Shown: piece by piece, positions 46,111 to 57,910 of the stretch | Layout of the letters: each line of letters begins with the position of its first letter | Numbering within the stretch: the first letter of the stretch is position 1 | The notes under the pieces: model-generated | What the model was told of the DNA's origin: nothing | Databases searched by the model: none | What the model saw: the letters and a program-made list of their open reading frames with translations, nothing else | NCBI GenBank assembly: GCA_020698575.1 | Contig: CM036248.1 | Coordinates: 13,979,729-14,043,728 of the forward strand | DNA length: 64,000 nucleotides | Source of the DNA: Bostrychus sinensis | Taxonomy: Eukaryota > Chordata > Actinopteri > Gobiiformes > Eleotridae | Reading direction: 5' to 3' | Translations under genes and position numbers: made by a program

Positions 46111-48523
46111 TGGCTGGCTCGAAGCGTACACAACAAATTTCAAAATAATTTCATTGAACCCTAAACTTTTAAACACATCTTGCAGCAACAACTGCACTTT
46201 TTTAGAAGGTGGCAAGATCGTTTGAGCCAAACAATGACATATTAGGGCCTTTGGAAAGAGTTGGCCAGAAGAGTTGCCTTTCGTCCAAACAGAGGCTGGT
46301 TTGGCTCAGACATTCCCATCACACCTCAGTCTGTCCAGAGCTGACAGGACGACACAGGCAGCCTCACTGATGAGAGCCTGAAATACTCCTCCCCTCTGTA
46401 CACCCCCATTCTCTCATCCATCCATTTTAAACTCCTCACTCCCCTTGTGCCCACTGCCACAGAGCAGCAGCTGGCTAGTTATTTGTGACCTGCCAGTCTG
46501 CGGCCACAACAAGGTTTCGACGCAATTAAGAATACATTTCCCAGGTACCATTGCCACAAATCACGGTCTGGAGTCTACGGCTGCACTGGCACATAGAGGG
46601 CCACCTCATTAGTCACACAAATCAAATAGTATACAAATAGCAACATGAAATAACTAATCATTGTTTGAAGAGAAAAGGCAATTATTAATCAATTGCATTT
46701 GCGTTGGCTGAAAGGATTCAAGCCGTGCCATTCTTTAGAGGAAATATTTGCTATGCCTCCGCCACATTGGGCCACGTAATCACTACCTATTATGGATGTT
46801 GATTTGAAAGTAAGAAGCAAAGTGGTCAAATACATCACAGGCCAGCCATTACTGTGTCAATTCGCCGACAGAAAAACAATCCATTGTAGGTGATAAATTA
46901 GAAATGCACACACAAAGCAATGCAACTTTTCTCACACTGTTTTTCTTTTTTTTTTTTTTTTTACCATCTGAGAGGCTTTCGGTTTAACAGGGAAATAGTA
47001 TACTGTCATATTCGAATTACAGAGTAGATATTTTCTGTCCAGTTAAATCAAGACGCTGTAAAAAGAAAACAAGCCCAGAAAGAGGATAATGTACAGTTAT
47101 TTGTTTTTGTCGTGAATTATTTGAGAGAGTTTGACAGCTTTTCTTGCTTTTATTTTACTTGAAATGAGAATTGGGCCAGGCTTATGGGCGCATTGTTTTG
47201 AATCCCGGCTGGCTCATTTAAACTAGCATTAGTCACTGGAATATTTTCACAGACATAAGGTGCGTCATAAACTTGGCAATGTTTGCTTTTCTTAGAATCA
47301 GTGGGGAAGAGTTTCTGAAGTAACAAAAAAGTAGTTACATTTCCATCTGTGTTTTTTGTTGCGATTTGATGAAGAATATGTTAAATCTCTTTCAAAGATC
47401 TCAACTGACAATGTATTGAGGAGATCAATTTCAAAATCTTGTTGTTTCTCAAAAAGTAACTGTTTCTGGTCCTCAAATACAGTCCAACATCAATGACTAG
47501 TAGAAAAGTGAATTTATTTCAATAGTTCCATGGACATATCAATATAAATCCACGCCAGTGTGTTCATGAGTGTAGGTGAGTTGTACATTGCATGCACTGC
47601 AGGTGGAATTTGGAGTGAATACCCATCAATGACAATAATAAACACAATTCATCTGTAAGTACAATGGTAAGAGTGCTCTTAGGGCATAAGTTGAGATATG
47701 ATCAGAGTGGTTCCTGGAGTGAGCGAGATAGAAAAACATTTAAAGACCATATACCACAGAGAAGCAAATGTGAAATAAAAGCAATACATAATAAGTTCCT
47801 TAATTTAAGACAGACCTTACCAGCATATTGCAGCATCTGTAATACAAAGCTCTGCACATAACATGGTGGTTGTGTGTGCTCAAGCATCATTATGTCCTCA
47901 CTGACCATTGCTTTAAAACACATCTTATATTGCAGAGCCCTTCCATTTTACAATTCACTGATAAAAAGTAACTTTTGTAATGATCTGCTCAGCACTGCAG
48001 AAGACATTTCATTATGACAAATTAATGCATCAACATTGGGTTCAGTCACTGTCAGAACAGAAAATACAGGACACAAAAATGTGTCACTTTGATGAAATCA
48101 TCTCAAACATCACTACACTCCAGTGTACACACACCCGACAGGTGTTAATGACACACCGTACCTTCGTTTTTACATGCTACAACACAATTGGATCAGACAC
48201 TCATTGTCTAGTGTCACACAGTAATTTGCTGTTGGTTGATTAAACTTTCTGTCATTTGTGATAATTGCAGGATTGTTGATTTTCTTCTTACACCACCATT
48301 TCCGAGTTGGCAATTTTCCACAGTCGACTGAATCAAACTATTTAAAGAACCAAAAATTCTGCCCCTTTATTGTTGTTAAGAAAATGCACACTAACAGCCT
48401 TTTAAATCCCATACCCTGCAGTGAAAGATCCCCCTGATTACTGATTACACATTGTGCATCATGTAATTGAAAAACTCAAGTTTCCCATGGGTTTTTCACT
48501 ATTTAGTCTGTATTTTTGTCCCA
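46111..48523. other. Repeat-poor single-copy sequence, no gene seen
   Basis: 46200-46900 is complex and GC-balanced ('gaggctggtttggctcagac', 'ggcaattattaatcaattgc'), a good candidate for conserved non-coding DNA. One T run at about 46949-46963. Short frames (47664-47861 plus, 47702-47923 minus) overlap on opposite strands. Confidence 0.4.
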
Positions 48524-49260
48524 TTATACGAATGACGCAACACTCACACAGCCGCAGATAGAGGCGTACAAAGGGGGCCCATTGATCATGCTGTATGCAT
48601 GTCCCGGAAAGCATTTGGAGTGCATGGCTCTTCTCTCATTTCTCCTCCGCTCTAACACAGTTATCTCTACCTGATGTGCTTTTGTATCGTACAGTAAGAA
48701 GCACATAATAGCAAAGCGCACGCTATTTGTGTGTGTGTGCCGGCTCACGATCCAGGCGTGGTGCACAGACAGAGGGGGGCCGCTCCAACATCTGCAAATT
48801 GAATTCAGCCCAAATGTGACAGTGATGAAGTGTTGTTCATAGCAGCCGTGATTGTCTCTATCTTCACTCCTGTCTGGGAGTATTACACCCAGCCTGGCCG
48901 CTCCGCAGGCCTCAACCCTGAGCCTAGCCAGCTCATCTATTAATGACACTATTGGAAAATCAAATTCATATGAGATACATGTTTTATCAGGCCAGTGCTG
49001 CTGCAGAAAGGATTGCTGTTGCTGAGTCTCCATCCTCTGCGCTGTGTGTGATTTTGCTTTTCTTGTAGGATCGGTCTTCTTACCCCTCAGGCCAGCTTTT
49101 AATAATAGGATAAGGGTGCAGGAAATTGATCGGGCTTTACAGGCATCAGCTTTTAGGAATGTGTCAATAATAAAACAAAGTTTGGCCTTTCCATGTTGTG
49201 CATTTCTCTTCAGGCATGCACAGGGCCTCCATGCTGCCCTGTGACTTTCCTTAAGACTCC
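48524..49260. promoter_or_regulatory. Complex GC-balanced block; longest open frame of the window is probably not a gene
   Basis: A 169-residue minus-strand frame (49033 to 48524) starts METQQQQSF. It has no recognised domain, no tandem motif and no obvious splice or polyadenylation context, and its third positions are not biased. Stop-poor complex DNA of this kind is common in conserved non-coding elements. A one-exon lineage-specific gene cannot be excluded. Confidence 0.3.
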
Positions 49261-50511
49261 TAGCTCCTAGCAGAAACCAAACAACAGAGGAGGCAGCCGA
49301 GACGAGAAGGTGTGGTTACCTGGAGAGATGAAAGATTTTTGAAAGAAAACCAAAGCAAAAGAAAAAGCTACCTTTCTCCTACCAGGTGTAAAAGAGCAGC
49401 AGGATAGAAAGTAACTTGAGGGAATGAAGTACAACAAAAAAATACTAACAGGATGGAGGGCAGGTCCTGGAGCGAGGAGTGCAAACCAGGCTGAATAAAA
49501 AAATGCATTGATCAAATTGTGAAAAGAGTGAAACATAGCGAAAGGCAATATCAACTCACATATGTTGGACAGAAGTGCTGGATGCCCTACAGCGGCGCCT
49601 GAAATAGTGGAGCAGAGGAAGCATTTCAATGGCCACACCTCAAACAAACACTTGAAAAGGTAAAAGTGGTAAAATATGGCTACCTGTATCCACTTTCTTT
49701 AAAAATCGATGTGCTCTGATGTTTGGGCAACAGCAAATCGTACACAGACTCCTATAAAAGCATATGGGAGATCTTTTACAATCCACGCCAGCTTCTTCTC
49801 TTCTTTGGAGTGTATTTTGCTTTTTGGTATTCTGTACACTCAGGCGTCCTCCTGTGATATGTTCAGTACAACTCTGGTAGATCATTTCCTGAGAGGTCTC
49901 CAGTCTCAGCTAAATGGCAGGCAAACAGAGAGTAGACTCAGTCGGTTGAGGGACTCCTTGGCTGGCTGTGCGAGATTGAAGAAAGCTGGATATAGCCGCC
50001 CATAAACTCAAATCATTTTACTGTATGTTTTTCTCTCATCTCGCCTGCTCTTGTTCGGCTTGTCTGTTCCTTTTTCTCACTTAGCCGAGAGGACCGGCGC
50101 TGTCAAAATGTGAGTGATGTAAGGGTGAACTTGCACTGACCTCTTTTTCAGTAATAAGGATGGAGCGACGTAGCCTTCGTTGTGACACAAGTCGACAATG
50201 AAGGAAAGAATGATAGAGTTTTGTGCGTCCACGTGTGTAGGGAGAGGGGTTTTCGTAAAAACAGGTGGCAGTGGTTGAAGTGGTGCATACATCAAGTTTG
50301 GTAAAATATGTTCTTGAATTGAAAAGTTTTCATCATGGATAATAAATTGTTTTGAAATCTATCAGCTAGTGGAAAACTTCTGTGATTTCTGTTGATTCTC
50401 TAGAGCCATTATCTTAGAAACTGTTTAGACTTGGCAAGCCATAATCCAAGGTTTATTAAAGCATTCTGGTTGCACTACACTATTACAATACACCCACATG
50501 GAGTCCATCTT
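49261..50511. other. Single-copy sequence, no gene seen
   Basis: Contains a 126-residue minus-strand frame (49647 to 49267), rich in Phe/Leu/Ser, without domains. Also opposing frames at 49640-50005. None is recognised. Confidence 0.35.
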
Positions 50512-50650
50512 TGTACCAGTCCCAAGCCCAGGTAAATGGAGAGGGCTACAAAAGGAAGGGCTACAGGGGTAAAACATCAATATACAGAGTAAGGCAGATG
50601 ACTGGCTGTGGTGACCCTGAAGAGAAAGCCCTGAAAAGAAAGAAGAAGAC
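50512..50650 (+). mobile_element. LINE-tail short repeat
   Basis: 'gtaccagtcccaagcccagg', 'taaatggagagggctac', 'gatgactggctgtggtgacc' and an A/G-rich tail ('gaaaagaaagaagaagac'). Confidence 0.8.
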
Positions 50651-50794
50651 TGCAATAACAGTTATGCATTATAAGTTTTTGGTGGTGGTCCGGGATCCTT
50701 GTAAAATGATCATGTTAGTAGGTTGGTAGATTAACTGTAACTGGGGATATATTGTACAAAAGTGAGTTCTATGAGCTTTCTAATCCTCTGGCAT

Positions 50795-51035
50795 GGTCTT
50801 AATTTTTTTGTAAAATGGCTTCATACAAAAAGGTTAAGGAAGTGAAATGCTTTGTTTCTTTATTATGTTCAAAAGACCACAACACTCTGCACTCTGCTGG
50901 TCTCTTCATCTGTTTCTTTTCGGCACTAGAAAAGTACTTTTTAAAATGTTTTCTTTTAGTTATATAATGTTTTTAAAGGTTGAAAAACATGCAATGCTGT
51001 TCTAGAGGTGACTAGGATTGGTTCAAGAATAAAAG
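50795..51035 (+). mobile_element. Interspersed repeat, partial copy
   Basis: 'tgtaaaatggcttcatacaa', 'aggttaaggaagtgaaatgc', 'cactctgcactctgctggtc', 'tatataatgtttttaaaggt', 'aaaacatgcaatgctgttct' match the right half of 24833-25375. Confidence 0.75.
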
Positions 51036-52695
51036 TATATAAAATACCTCCTTTAGGTAATTTGATTGAATTACCAACATGAAGCTTGTAAACTCCATGT
51101 AATCAATAAAAACGTACACCATCCTGATGTGCTTAGGACTTGTTTTTATTTTATTTTAATGCAGTTCACATTTTAGTCAAACCAAACTAGAGTTCAGTGA
51201 AAAGGAGACCAAACATGGCGGGTGTAAAAACACCCTGAAAGTGTAAGGATCTTCAATGTGACTTATACAATAGAGAAAATGATATTATACTTCATTCATT
51301 ACCAGATATATTGCTAGTGTAAACTGAATGACTAGAGCCGACCACCTATTACTGTAGAGCTGGACAAATGTTAAAAGAAACTTTATTTTTCATTTTTATC
51401 TAAGTTATAAAAAGCACAAATATGTTGAAAATGGGCAAATTACCCAAGTCATTCTTATAATGAAAATCATGTTGACATGTTTATGTCTTATTATGTCTTA
51501 TTATCACTGAGGTCTATTTGGATCATTATTTCTTAGTCCCAGGTTTGCTCAGCGGATTTTCTGTTGTCATGGTGAAATCTGTCTTTGCATGTGGCTCTTG
51601 AAGTCTGAAGGAGCTACTTAATATTATCAACTTAACATCTGGCAAAGTAACACTTGTCTTTGTTGAATTAATATAGTGTTTTTTTTTTTGTTTTGTTTTT
51701 TACAAGAGTGAAGGTTACTTTAGGTTAACAAGGGCATTTCCATATCCCCATTTGTTTGCACGTTAACCTTAAATAGCTTGTGCCTTTGAGCCATTAGTGC
51801 AAAACGAATGAGAACAAGCAAAACATTTTCTGTCTTGTTTCAATTACACACTTACATTGCATCTAATAGATACTTATTGTGCATTAGGGCATTAACCACA
51901 GGAACATGAAGCCACTGAAAAGGTCCGGTCCTTATTACAGAGCGACAAGAGAGTTTGACTCAGACCTGACGTGTCCCTTCTCCAAGACTTGTTCAGGTCA
52001 AATGAGTTTTAAAGGCACACAAACACAGCTATAGAGCCACTTACACATACGCCTTTCTTCTGGCATCATGAAAGCTTTTTACAAGGCGCCCCTCGGTCAG
52101 CTGTAAAGTGAGTGAATGAGGAGGCTGACCTTTCCAAACTGTGCACTAAATACCTGCTGCTTGCTTATGTACATGTCTGCGCACTTATTTGTGAGGTTGT
52201 GTGCGCGCAGAGAAAGACAAGAATAGGGGGTTGAAAGAGAGGGATAAAAAGAGGACAGTTTTCAGCAGCGGTGCAGCCATCACCACCAATACACATCAAG
52301 CCTAAAGCAGGCCGTCCTGATGTCATGGACGACCTTTAGAAGATCAGAGCTGCCACTTTAGTTACAGATCAGTCCAGAAAAAGGCACTGACGCACTCCCC
52401 TTCTGCCCTTTACCAGCATCCCTACATTTTAGATCCCCCTTTTACATACTATTGCATGTTCTTCCACTGAGATTTGCTGGGCCTTGTAACCAAAAGACAA
52501 AAAGGCAAGTAATCCTCTCTTTTGTAAAATGAAATGTGCTCATTCAAAAAAACACTAAGGAAATATAGTCATTGTGTGGATTTACTTATTGTTATGTTGT
52601 GTGGTTTAGAGACAGCGTCACAGAGGAAGGGACAGGAGGACAGGTTCTCTATGGGAGAGACAAGGATGGCTAGGATTAGGAATGACTACATTAGA
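51036..52695. other. Single-copy sequence, no gene seen
   Basis: AT-rich to 51800. 51900-52450 is more complex and may hold conserved non-coding DNA. Imperfect tandem 'tgtcttattatgtcttatta' near 51485. Confidence 0.4.
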
Positions 52696-53172
52696 GGTCC
52701 CTTCTTCTGCTAAATTGACTTTTTTAGCTTTTAACCATGTTATAATGTTGTGTCCACTTCAAAAACATACTTGGAGTAGAATTTGTTTACTTCACGCATG
52801 TTTTAGTAATTGGTCTCAGTCTCACTGCTCTACGTAAACACATGAAACCAGGAAGTGCTCTTGCCTAAAGCCCATACACCATCACCAGACTTGTTCTGAT
52901 AATTTCAGAGCTTAAATTGCTGTCACTACAGAGCAATAAGCTCATTTATCTGTATATCTGTTAGCGTCATGTTGCTAATAGCCATGCTAAATAGTCATTT
53001 TATGCTATGTTCAATCCCAAACATTGCCAGCAGGGGGTGTCAGGCACTTAATCCAAGTCAATGTTAACAGCTCCCCAAAAGAAGACTTTTCCATATGTAT
53101 ACATTATTTCATCTTATAAAAGGTGAAACATTAATGCAAAGGTGTATTTCAAAAAGAGTAATACAGGACCTT
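52696..53172 (+). mobile_element. Interspersed repeat, ~477 bp, with AGGTCC-type ends
   Basis: Left end 'aggtcccttcttctgctaaa' and right end 'taatacaggacctttaaag' form short inverted termini (AGGTCC / GGACCT). The left third matches the start of 24833-25375 ('ttcaaaaacatacttggag'); the right half matches 43511-43712 in reverse. So these three belong to one family or share modules. Non-coding. Confidence 0.6.
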
Positions 53173-54205
53173 TAAAGGGACGGCTCAGATGAGATGTTTT
53201 ATATAAAGTCAGATTGGCCAGTCTGAGATGGTTTGTACAGTGGAAGGAGAGTAAATGAACAAGTCCAAGATCCTAAGTTAACTGGCAGGCAAGAAACCCA
53301 GAGGAAGACCAAAGATGATGGACATAAAGTTAGTTGGTGTGAGAAAAGAGGATGCACAGAATACAGATGAATGGCCTTTGATGGAGAATTTTGAGCTGTG
53401 ATAAGTCACACTAAAAGACAGACTGGAGACTATTTTGGATGTCTGAAATAAGTGAAATATATCTGTCTTCAGTACACAGAGAAAGTGAACACTCATCTGG
53501 GTCATGTTGAACCTGCTTTTTCACTTCCCTTTTCAGACAAAACATTCATCTTGAATGCAACTGACAAATAAGGAAAGAAAGTGGTTGGATACAGTGATGC
53601 CCATGTCCTGTTCAAAACTGTTACATTTACAAGTTGTACCTCTTTGTGAACCATGACGCCCAGCAAAAGTTTGCACAAAATGTCTTTTGCAAATTCATTG
53701 CATCATATAATAAGGAGAGAAGATATCTTGGAAGATGTGTTTCTGGGGTATCTTTGGCAGTACTTCTAAGTATTCACAAAGCATGTCTCCTAAAGATCCA
53801 TGCCTCATTTGTAAGTCAGGAGTACGTAGCACACATACAGTCAACAAAAAACAATACTGTGCTTCGCTGGAGCGACCTGTTAGAGGAATAAAAGGTGAAT
53901 AAATAAAACAGGCTGTTGCTTTCGCCTTAAATGCAGGTGGTACACTCCTTTTTATCCAACATATACCACTTCACTCAAAAAAGCTCAGTGCAGCTCAGAG
54001 GCTACAGAAACGCAGCGCTTTGAGGCATCTTTTTGGGAGTTTTTTTTTCTGTGATGCTCGGAGAAGATATAAGTCAGGGATTGTTGTGTTGACTACAAGC
54101 TATGGTATATCTTCAACAAGTCCACCAACACCGGCAGCCTTTGGGGGATGAATGAGAGAGAGCAGATGAAAAGGAGAGGAAGTGAAAGGAAGAAACTCAA
54201 GCTTC
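53173..54205. other. Single-copy sequence, no gene seen
   Basis: Short frames on both strands (53278-53505 minus, 53634-53891 plus) without domains. 53280-53400 ('aggcaagaaacccagaggaa', 'gaagaccaaagatgatggac') resembles LINE reverse-transcriptase coding DNA only loosely. Confidence 0.35.
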
Positions 54206-54345
54206 TGAAAATAGTGCTGTGTTGTCAAGTGAGTGACGCTGCAAGTCTCTGAGATGAGAATACATTCCCCCAGAGAGGACCAGGGCAGGAGGGGGCTGGA
54301 AAGGCTTGTGTTCGCCTCTGCTCATTGCCATTTCACAAACATCTT
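54206..54345 (+). repeat. Duplicated single-copy block, copy 1
   Basis: 'aaaatagtgctgtgttgtca', 'gtgagtgacgctgcaagtct', 'ctgagatgagaatacattcc' and 'cccagagaggacc' recur in order at 55963-56060. Confidence 0.75.
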
Positions 54346-54456
54346 GAATATTCACAAACTTTACATGAGTCAAAATTGGCTCCATTCCTGATCAACCACA
54401 ACTCATGCAGCATCTGTACCGTCTTCCCAGTAGTACAGGGGATTACACACGCCAGT

Positions 54457-54785
54457 CACACTGATCAGCCATAACATTATGACCACCTGCCTAATATACG
54501 GCCCTGTGCTCAACAAACCTCGATGCACTGTGCATCTTGACACTTTTCTATGAGAACCATCATTAACTTCTTGGATCAGACCACACAGACCAGCCTTTGC
54601 TCCTGACATTCAACTCCCTCCTTGGACCAGTTTTGAGAGATAGTAACCACTGCGGACCGGGAACACCCCACAAGAGCTGCAGTTCTGGACCCAGTATCTA
54701 GCTATCACAATTTGGCCCTTCTCAAACTCACTCAAATCCTTAGGTTTGCCTATTGTTCCTGTTTTTAACACATCTACTTTGTTAT
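54457..54785 (-). mobile_element. Tc1-like remnant, internally deleted, reverse orientation
   Basis: 'cactgatcagccataacatt' and 'atgaccacctgcctaatata' form the inverted terminus. Then, after a large internal deletion, come 'cgatgcactgtgcatcttga', 'cgggaacaccccacaagagc' and 'tgcagttctggac', the transposase N-terminal region read backwards. The far terminus is missing, where a SINE begins. Same family as 3707-4632. Confidence 0.82.
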
Positions 54786-54953
54786 GTTAAAAGGTTGGCA
54801 GTTTGATCCCTACTCCGGGTACTGCATAATGTTGTTGTGTCCTTGAGCAAGACACTTTACCCACCTTGTGTAACAGGTTCCTTTGGCTGCTGGTATAATT
54901 ACACACAATTGTTCATTTGGTTTTGTTATCATTCATACCTGACAGATCCTATT
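54786..54953 (+). mobile_element. tRNA-derived SINE, partial
   Basis: 'ggttggcagtttgatcccta' (B-box region), 'tgtccttgagcaagacactt' and 'tacccaccttgtgtaac' match the SINE family of 2352-2712. The start of the head is missing and it ends where a hAT-like element begins. Confidence 0.7.
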
Positions 54954-54954
54954 G

Positions 54955-55426
54955 CAATGGTTCCCAAAGTGGGGTCCGGGGCCCCCTGGGGGTCCACAAA
55001 GGTATTGCAGGAGGGCCCCCAGAGGCTGTCTATATTTCAATTCAATTTAAATTTCAATTCATTCTTTATTTCAGACGCATGGTTTTGGTCCATAAAAACA
55101 AATAAAACATACAAAAATATAAAAAGACAATTAGTCAATGAGAATATTAACTACCTAAAAACATTACGTACATAAAAAAATTCTACTTTGAGATTATTTG
55201 AAGTTATTTGAAATTATAGTTGTATACTTGTTTTAAAATATTACTTTAAAACAAATTTTATCCAACAGTCAGTGTCTTTTGTAATATTTTTATAAAAAAA
55301 TATATATGGAGAAAAACATGACAGTGTCTTTTGAACAGAGGAAAGTTCTATAGTTGGGGCTCCACATTGGGATTTTTGGAAATTTAAGGGGGGCCACTAC
55401 AGTTTTGACTTTGGAAATGACTGCTG
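54955..55426. mobile_element. hAT-like element, 472 bp
   Basis: Left terminus caatggttcccaaagtgggg; right terminus gactttggaaatgactgctg, whose complement starts CAGCAGTCATTTCCAAAG. Both sides carry tattg (54950-54954 and 55427-55431). Only five of the expected eight bases match. Interior non-coding and AT-rich. Confidence 0.65.
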
Positions 55427-55431
55427 TATTG

Positions 55432-55962
55432 GGTTCAGTCTTCCAGCTCCGCCCTTGCCTTCTTCTTCATGTGCCCTGAAAATGTTGTCTCCTACCTGTA
55501 TATCCTGAGTTGTTCTGTTCTCTCTTCCCTTTGCATTTTCCTTCTGGGAAGATGTCAGTTTTGTAATACACTGTTTGTTTTGTTTATATGTTTATTTTTG
55601 TCTTCTCTGTTTGAGCAATGAATGGTAATGCATTTGTACTTGAGTTATAATGCCACTGTGACGTTTGATGGTGGTAGTTGCGTAGTTTTATTACGACAAC
55701 CAAATTGCAAAGCGAGGTTCAGTGTCTAGAACAGCGTTATTCACTTCAGTTGTCAGGGACCATATTTTTATGCCTGATTGATGTATTTGGTAATTATAAG
55801 TTGGCTGTATATGAATGTGATTGGGTAACAGTGTTTGTCCTGCAAACTGGCCATGGGCTTTAGGATGACCTCCACTTCAGGTCAAAATAATGTCAACTTT
55901 GATAAGTGCCAGGGCTTAGAATCCAAGTTAGCACCTTTTGGGTACCCATCTGTACATCTTAA
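55432..55962. other. Single-copy sequence, no gene seen
   Basis: No recognised repeat or gene. A short plus-strand frame at 55678-55863 has no identifiable product. Confidence 0.4.
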
Positions 55963-56110
55963 AATAATACTGTGTTGTTCTGTGAGTGACACAGCAAGTC
56001 TTTGAGATGAGGATACATTTCCCCAGAGAGGGAGGGAGGAGGAGGGAGGGGGGGATCAGAAAGGGCTGTAGTCGTGTTTGGCTGCCTTTGCAAGTTGACA
56101 GGTCATTGCC
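55963..56110 (+). repeat. Duplicated single-copy block, copy 2, with G-quadruplex motif
   Basis: Matches copy 1 at 54206-54345 over about 80 bases ('gtgagtgacacagcaagtct', 'ttgagatgaggatacatttc', 'cccagagaggg'). It then carries a G-rich run (56030-56054) with four G3+ runs and loops of 1, 7 and 1 base, which fits the standard G-quadruplex rule. Confidence 0.72.
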
Positions 56111-57379
56111 ACTGCAGGCTCAGAGTCGCACATCGTTTCATCCCCATTTAAGCCTTATCACAAATATCCTGACAGGCCATTTCATTTTCCCCACTTGCCA
56201 AAAATCTTACGAGAGAAACAAAGGCTCATTTTCATTTTTATCTTCTGCTTTTTTCACATCCCAAGCACCAACTAGAAAGAATCCTATTAGAGTTGCTACA
56301 GCCAACTAAGTCGTGAAGAGCCATGAAAGGAAAAGAACTCGGTAATGATCTCACATCGCAAAGTATTTAATCATGATGATGAAAGATCTCCAAATTATAA
56401 AAAAAGTAGTTTTCTTGGTATCTACTGGCTGTAATTACATCCGGATAGAAACAGCTACAAAGGCATAATAACACATTAACATGTTTTCTTGTTGTTCGGA
56501 GGATGTTTTGATGAAAATGTCCCCGAAGCCCTTTCTGTGTACTGCAATGAAAACCCCATAATCTACTGCATAATTCAGTTGTGCAGATCGTTATTACATA
56601 AAATCTCCTGTTCGAAATCTACAGACTACTCCCAAGGGCAACTTTATTTGGCATCTTCCTCCAATGCTAATCACTTAACTAACCATAATAAAGAACATTA
56701 TCATCTAAAAACCATCTCTCTCTCCCACTCTCTCTTTTGCAGACATTAGCATAAGTTATGTACAACACTGTTTACATTTATGACATCAGCCCTGACAGCT
56801 CTAAAACTGATTGCTATTTCAGATTCAGCAGCAAGATCCTGTGGGCAATTTGTGTGCCTTTTCCAGCGGCTGATTTTGATGAAGCACTAGCTGTCTACCT
56901 CAAGAGATGACAACTGCAGGATAGGCAATAGCTAACTGTGGACCGTCCAGTCGCTGCCTGCATGCATATAGATATAACAGAATAAAGTAGTTTATCATGT
57001 GAGGTATGAATTACTGCTTGATGCATGGGGTCACTCTTTGGAAATATTTTGATTTATTGACCTATACTATGAAGATGAAAGATATTGCACTGGCAACTTG
57101 GCAAAACAAAGTGTAAATGAAAAAATGTTACGTGTCAATAAAATGCCTGTAGTTTGGGAAGTTTGATAAAAATATGGACTTGTGTGCTAATAAAATCAAC
57201 ATTGCATACAGCATGAGTCAAAAACAGGCTCATAGACCACACATCTTACTGGATGCATGTGTCAGTGAATTGGTAAATTTAAGATGCCCATATATCAATG
57301 TATGCATATTTCAAAATGCTACTTTCAGTAAAAGTATTTTACTCCATTAAAACATGAAAGTAAAAAGTTGGGCTTGGGC
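56111..57379. other. Single-copy sequence, no gene seen
   Basis: 56111-56330 is complex. The plus-strand frame 55986-56309 crosses the duplicated block and has no domain. The rest is AT-rich without recognised repeats. Confidence 0.4.
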
Positions 57380-57440
57380 CTCATTTGTGGCTCACCTGGG
57401 AGCGTCCGAGGTGAGCGACCCAGGTTTGATTCCCAATACT
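57380..57440 (+). mobile_element. tRNA-like SINE head fragment
   Basis: 'tttgtggctcacctgggagc' (A-box region) and 'gacccaggtttgattcccaa' (B box). Only the head is present. It is too diverged for a working tRNA and has no acceptor-stem complement. Confidence 0.6.
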
Positions 57441-57493
57441 CTGATTTTAAATGCTTTGTCAAAGTTATAAGCACATGTAACTTTGGTTAACAT

Positions 57494-57902
57494 TAGGGGT
57501 GTAATGATTCAGTCACTATATTGATATATCAGTTTGTTTTTCCTGCGATACAACTATATTGATATCCATTACCTTGTATTGAAGCATATCATATTCTAGT
57601 TAGCGCACAGGAAAAAAAAAAAGCTAAATATTAATATTTTAAATTTGCATGTTAAAATAAAACCAGATGTCATTTTTGTGTTTTTAATAATATAAAATGT
57701 TATATTCAACTTTGCTTTGCTCTCTGTCTGCTGGACATAATCAACCCTGGCTGTGATGCTGGATTTGAAAGTAAACTTTTATTATTTTTGGCAAATTTTG
57801 CTGTATCAATTGTATCGATATGAAGGTGTTGAATCGAATTGTTCTAAATTTGCCAATATTGTTCGTTAGAATTGCATCAAAACAAATATCTTTACACCCC
57901 AA
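57494..57902. mobile_element. hAT-type non-autonomous element, 409 bp, perfect 8-bp target duplication
   Basis: Starts taggggtgtaatgattca and ends atctttacaccccaa; inverted termini TAGGGGTGTAA / TTGGGGTGTAA. gttaacat is exactly duplicated at 57486-57493 and 57903-57910. The interior has 'tcgatatgaaggtgttgaat'-type words of a common fish hAT MITE family. No transposase. The frame 57741-57962 is spurious. Confidence 0.92.
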
Positions 57903-57910
57903 GTTAACAT

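Noticed and set aside
45893..46148. Functional transposase gene
   Set aside because: Only an N-terminal helix-turn-helix remnant is readable; frameshifts and absence of the catalytic part show it is dead.
49267..49647. 126-residue minus-strand frame with hydrophobic stretches
   Set aside because: No recognisable family, composition follows T-rich complement, and no supporting gene signals.
54955..55426. Full 8-bp target duplication for this hAT-like element
   Set aside because: Only five bases (tattg) match at the best boundaries, so a complete duplication is not claimed.
57380..57440. tRNA gene
   Set aside because: Only A/B-box-like words; no complete cloverleaf, consistent with a SINE head.
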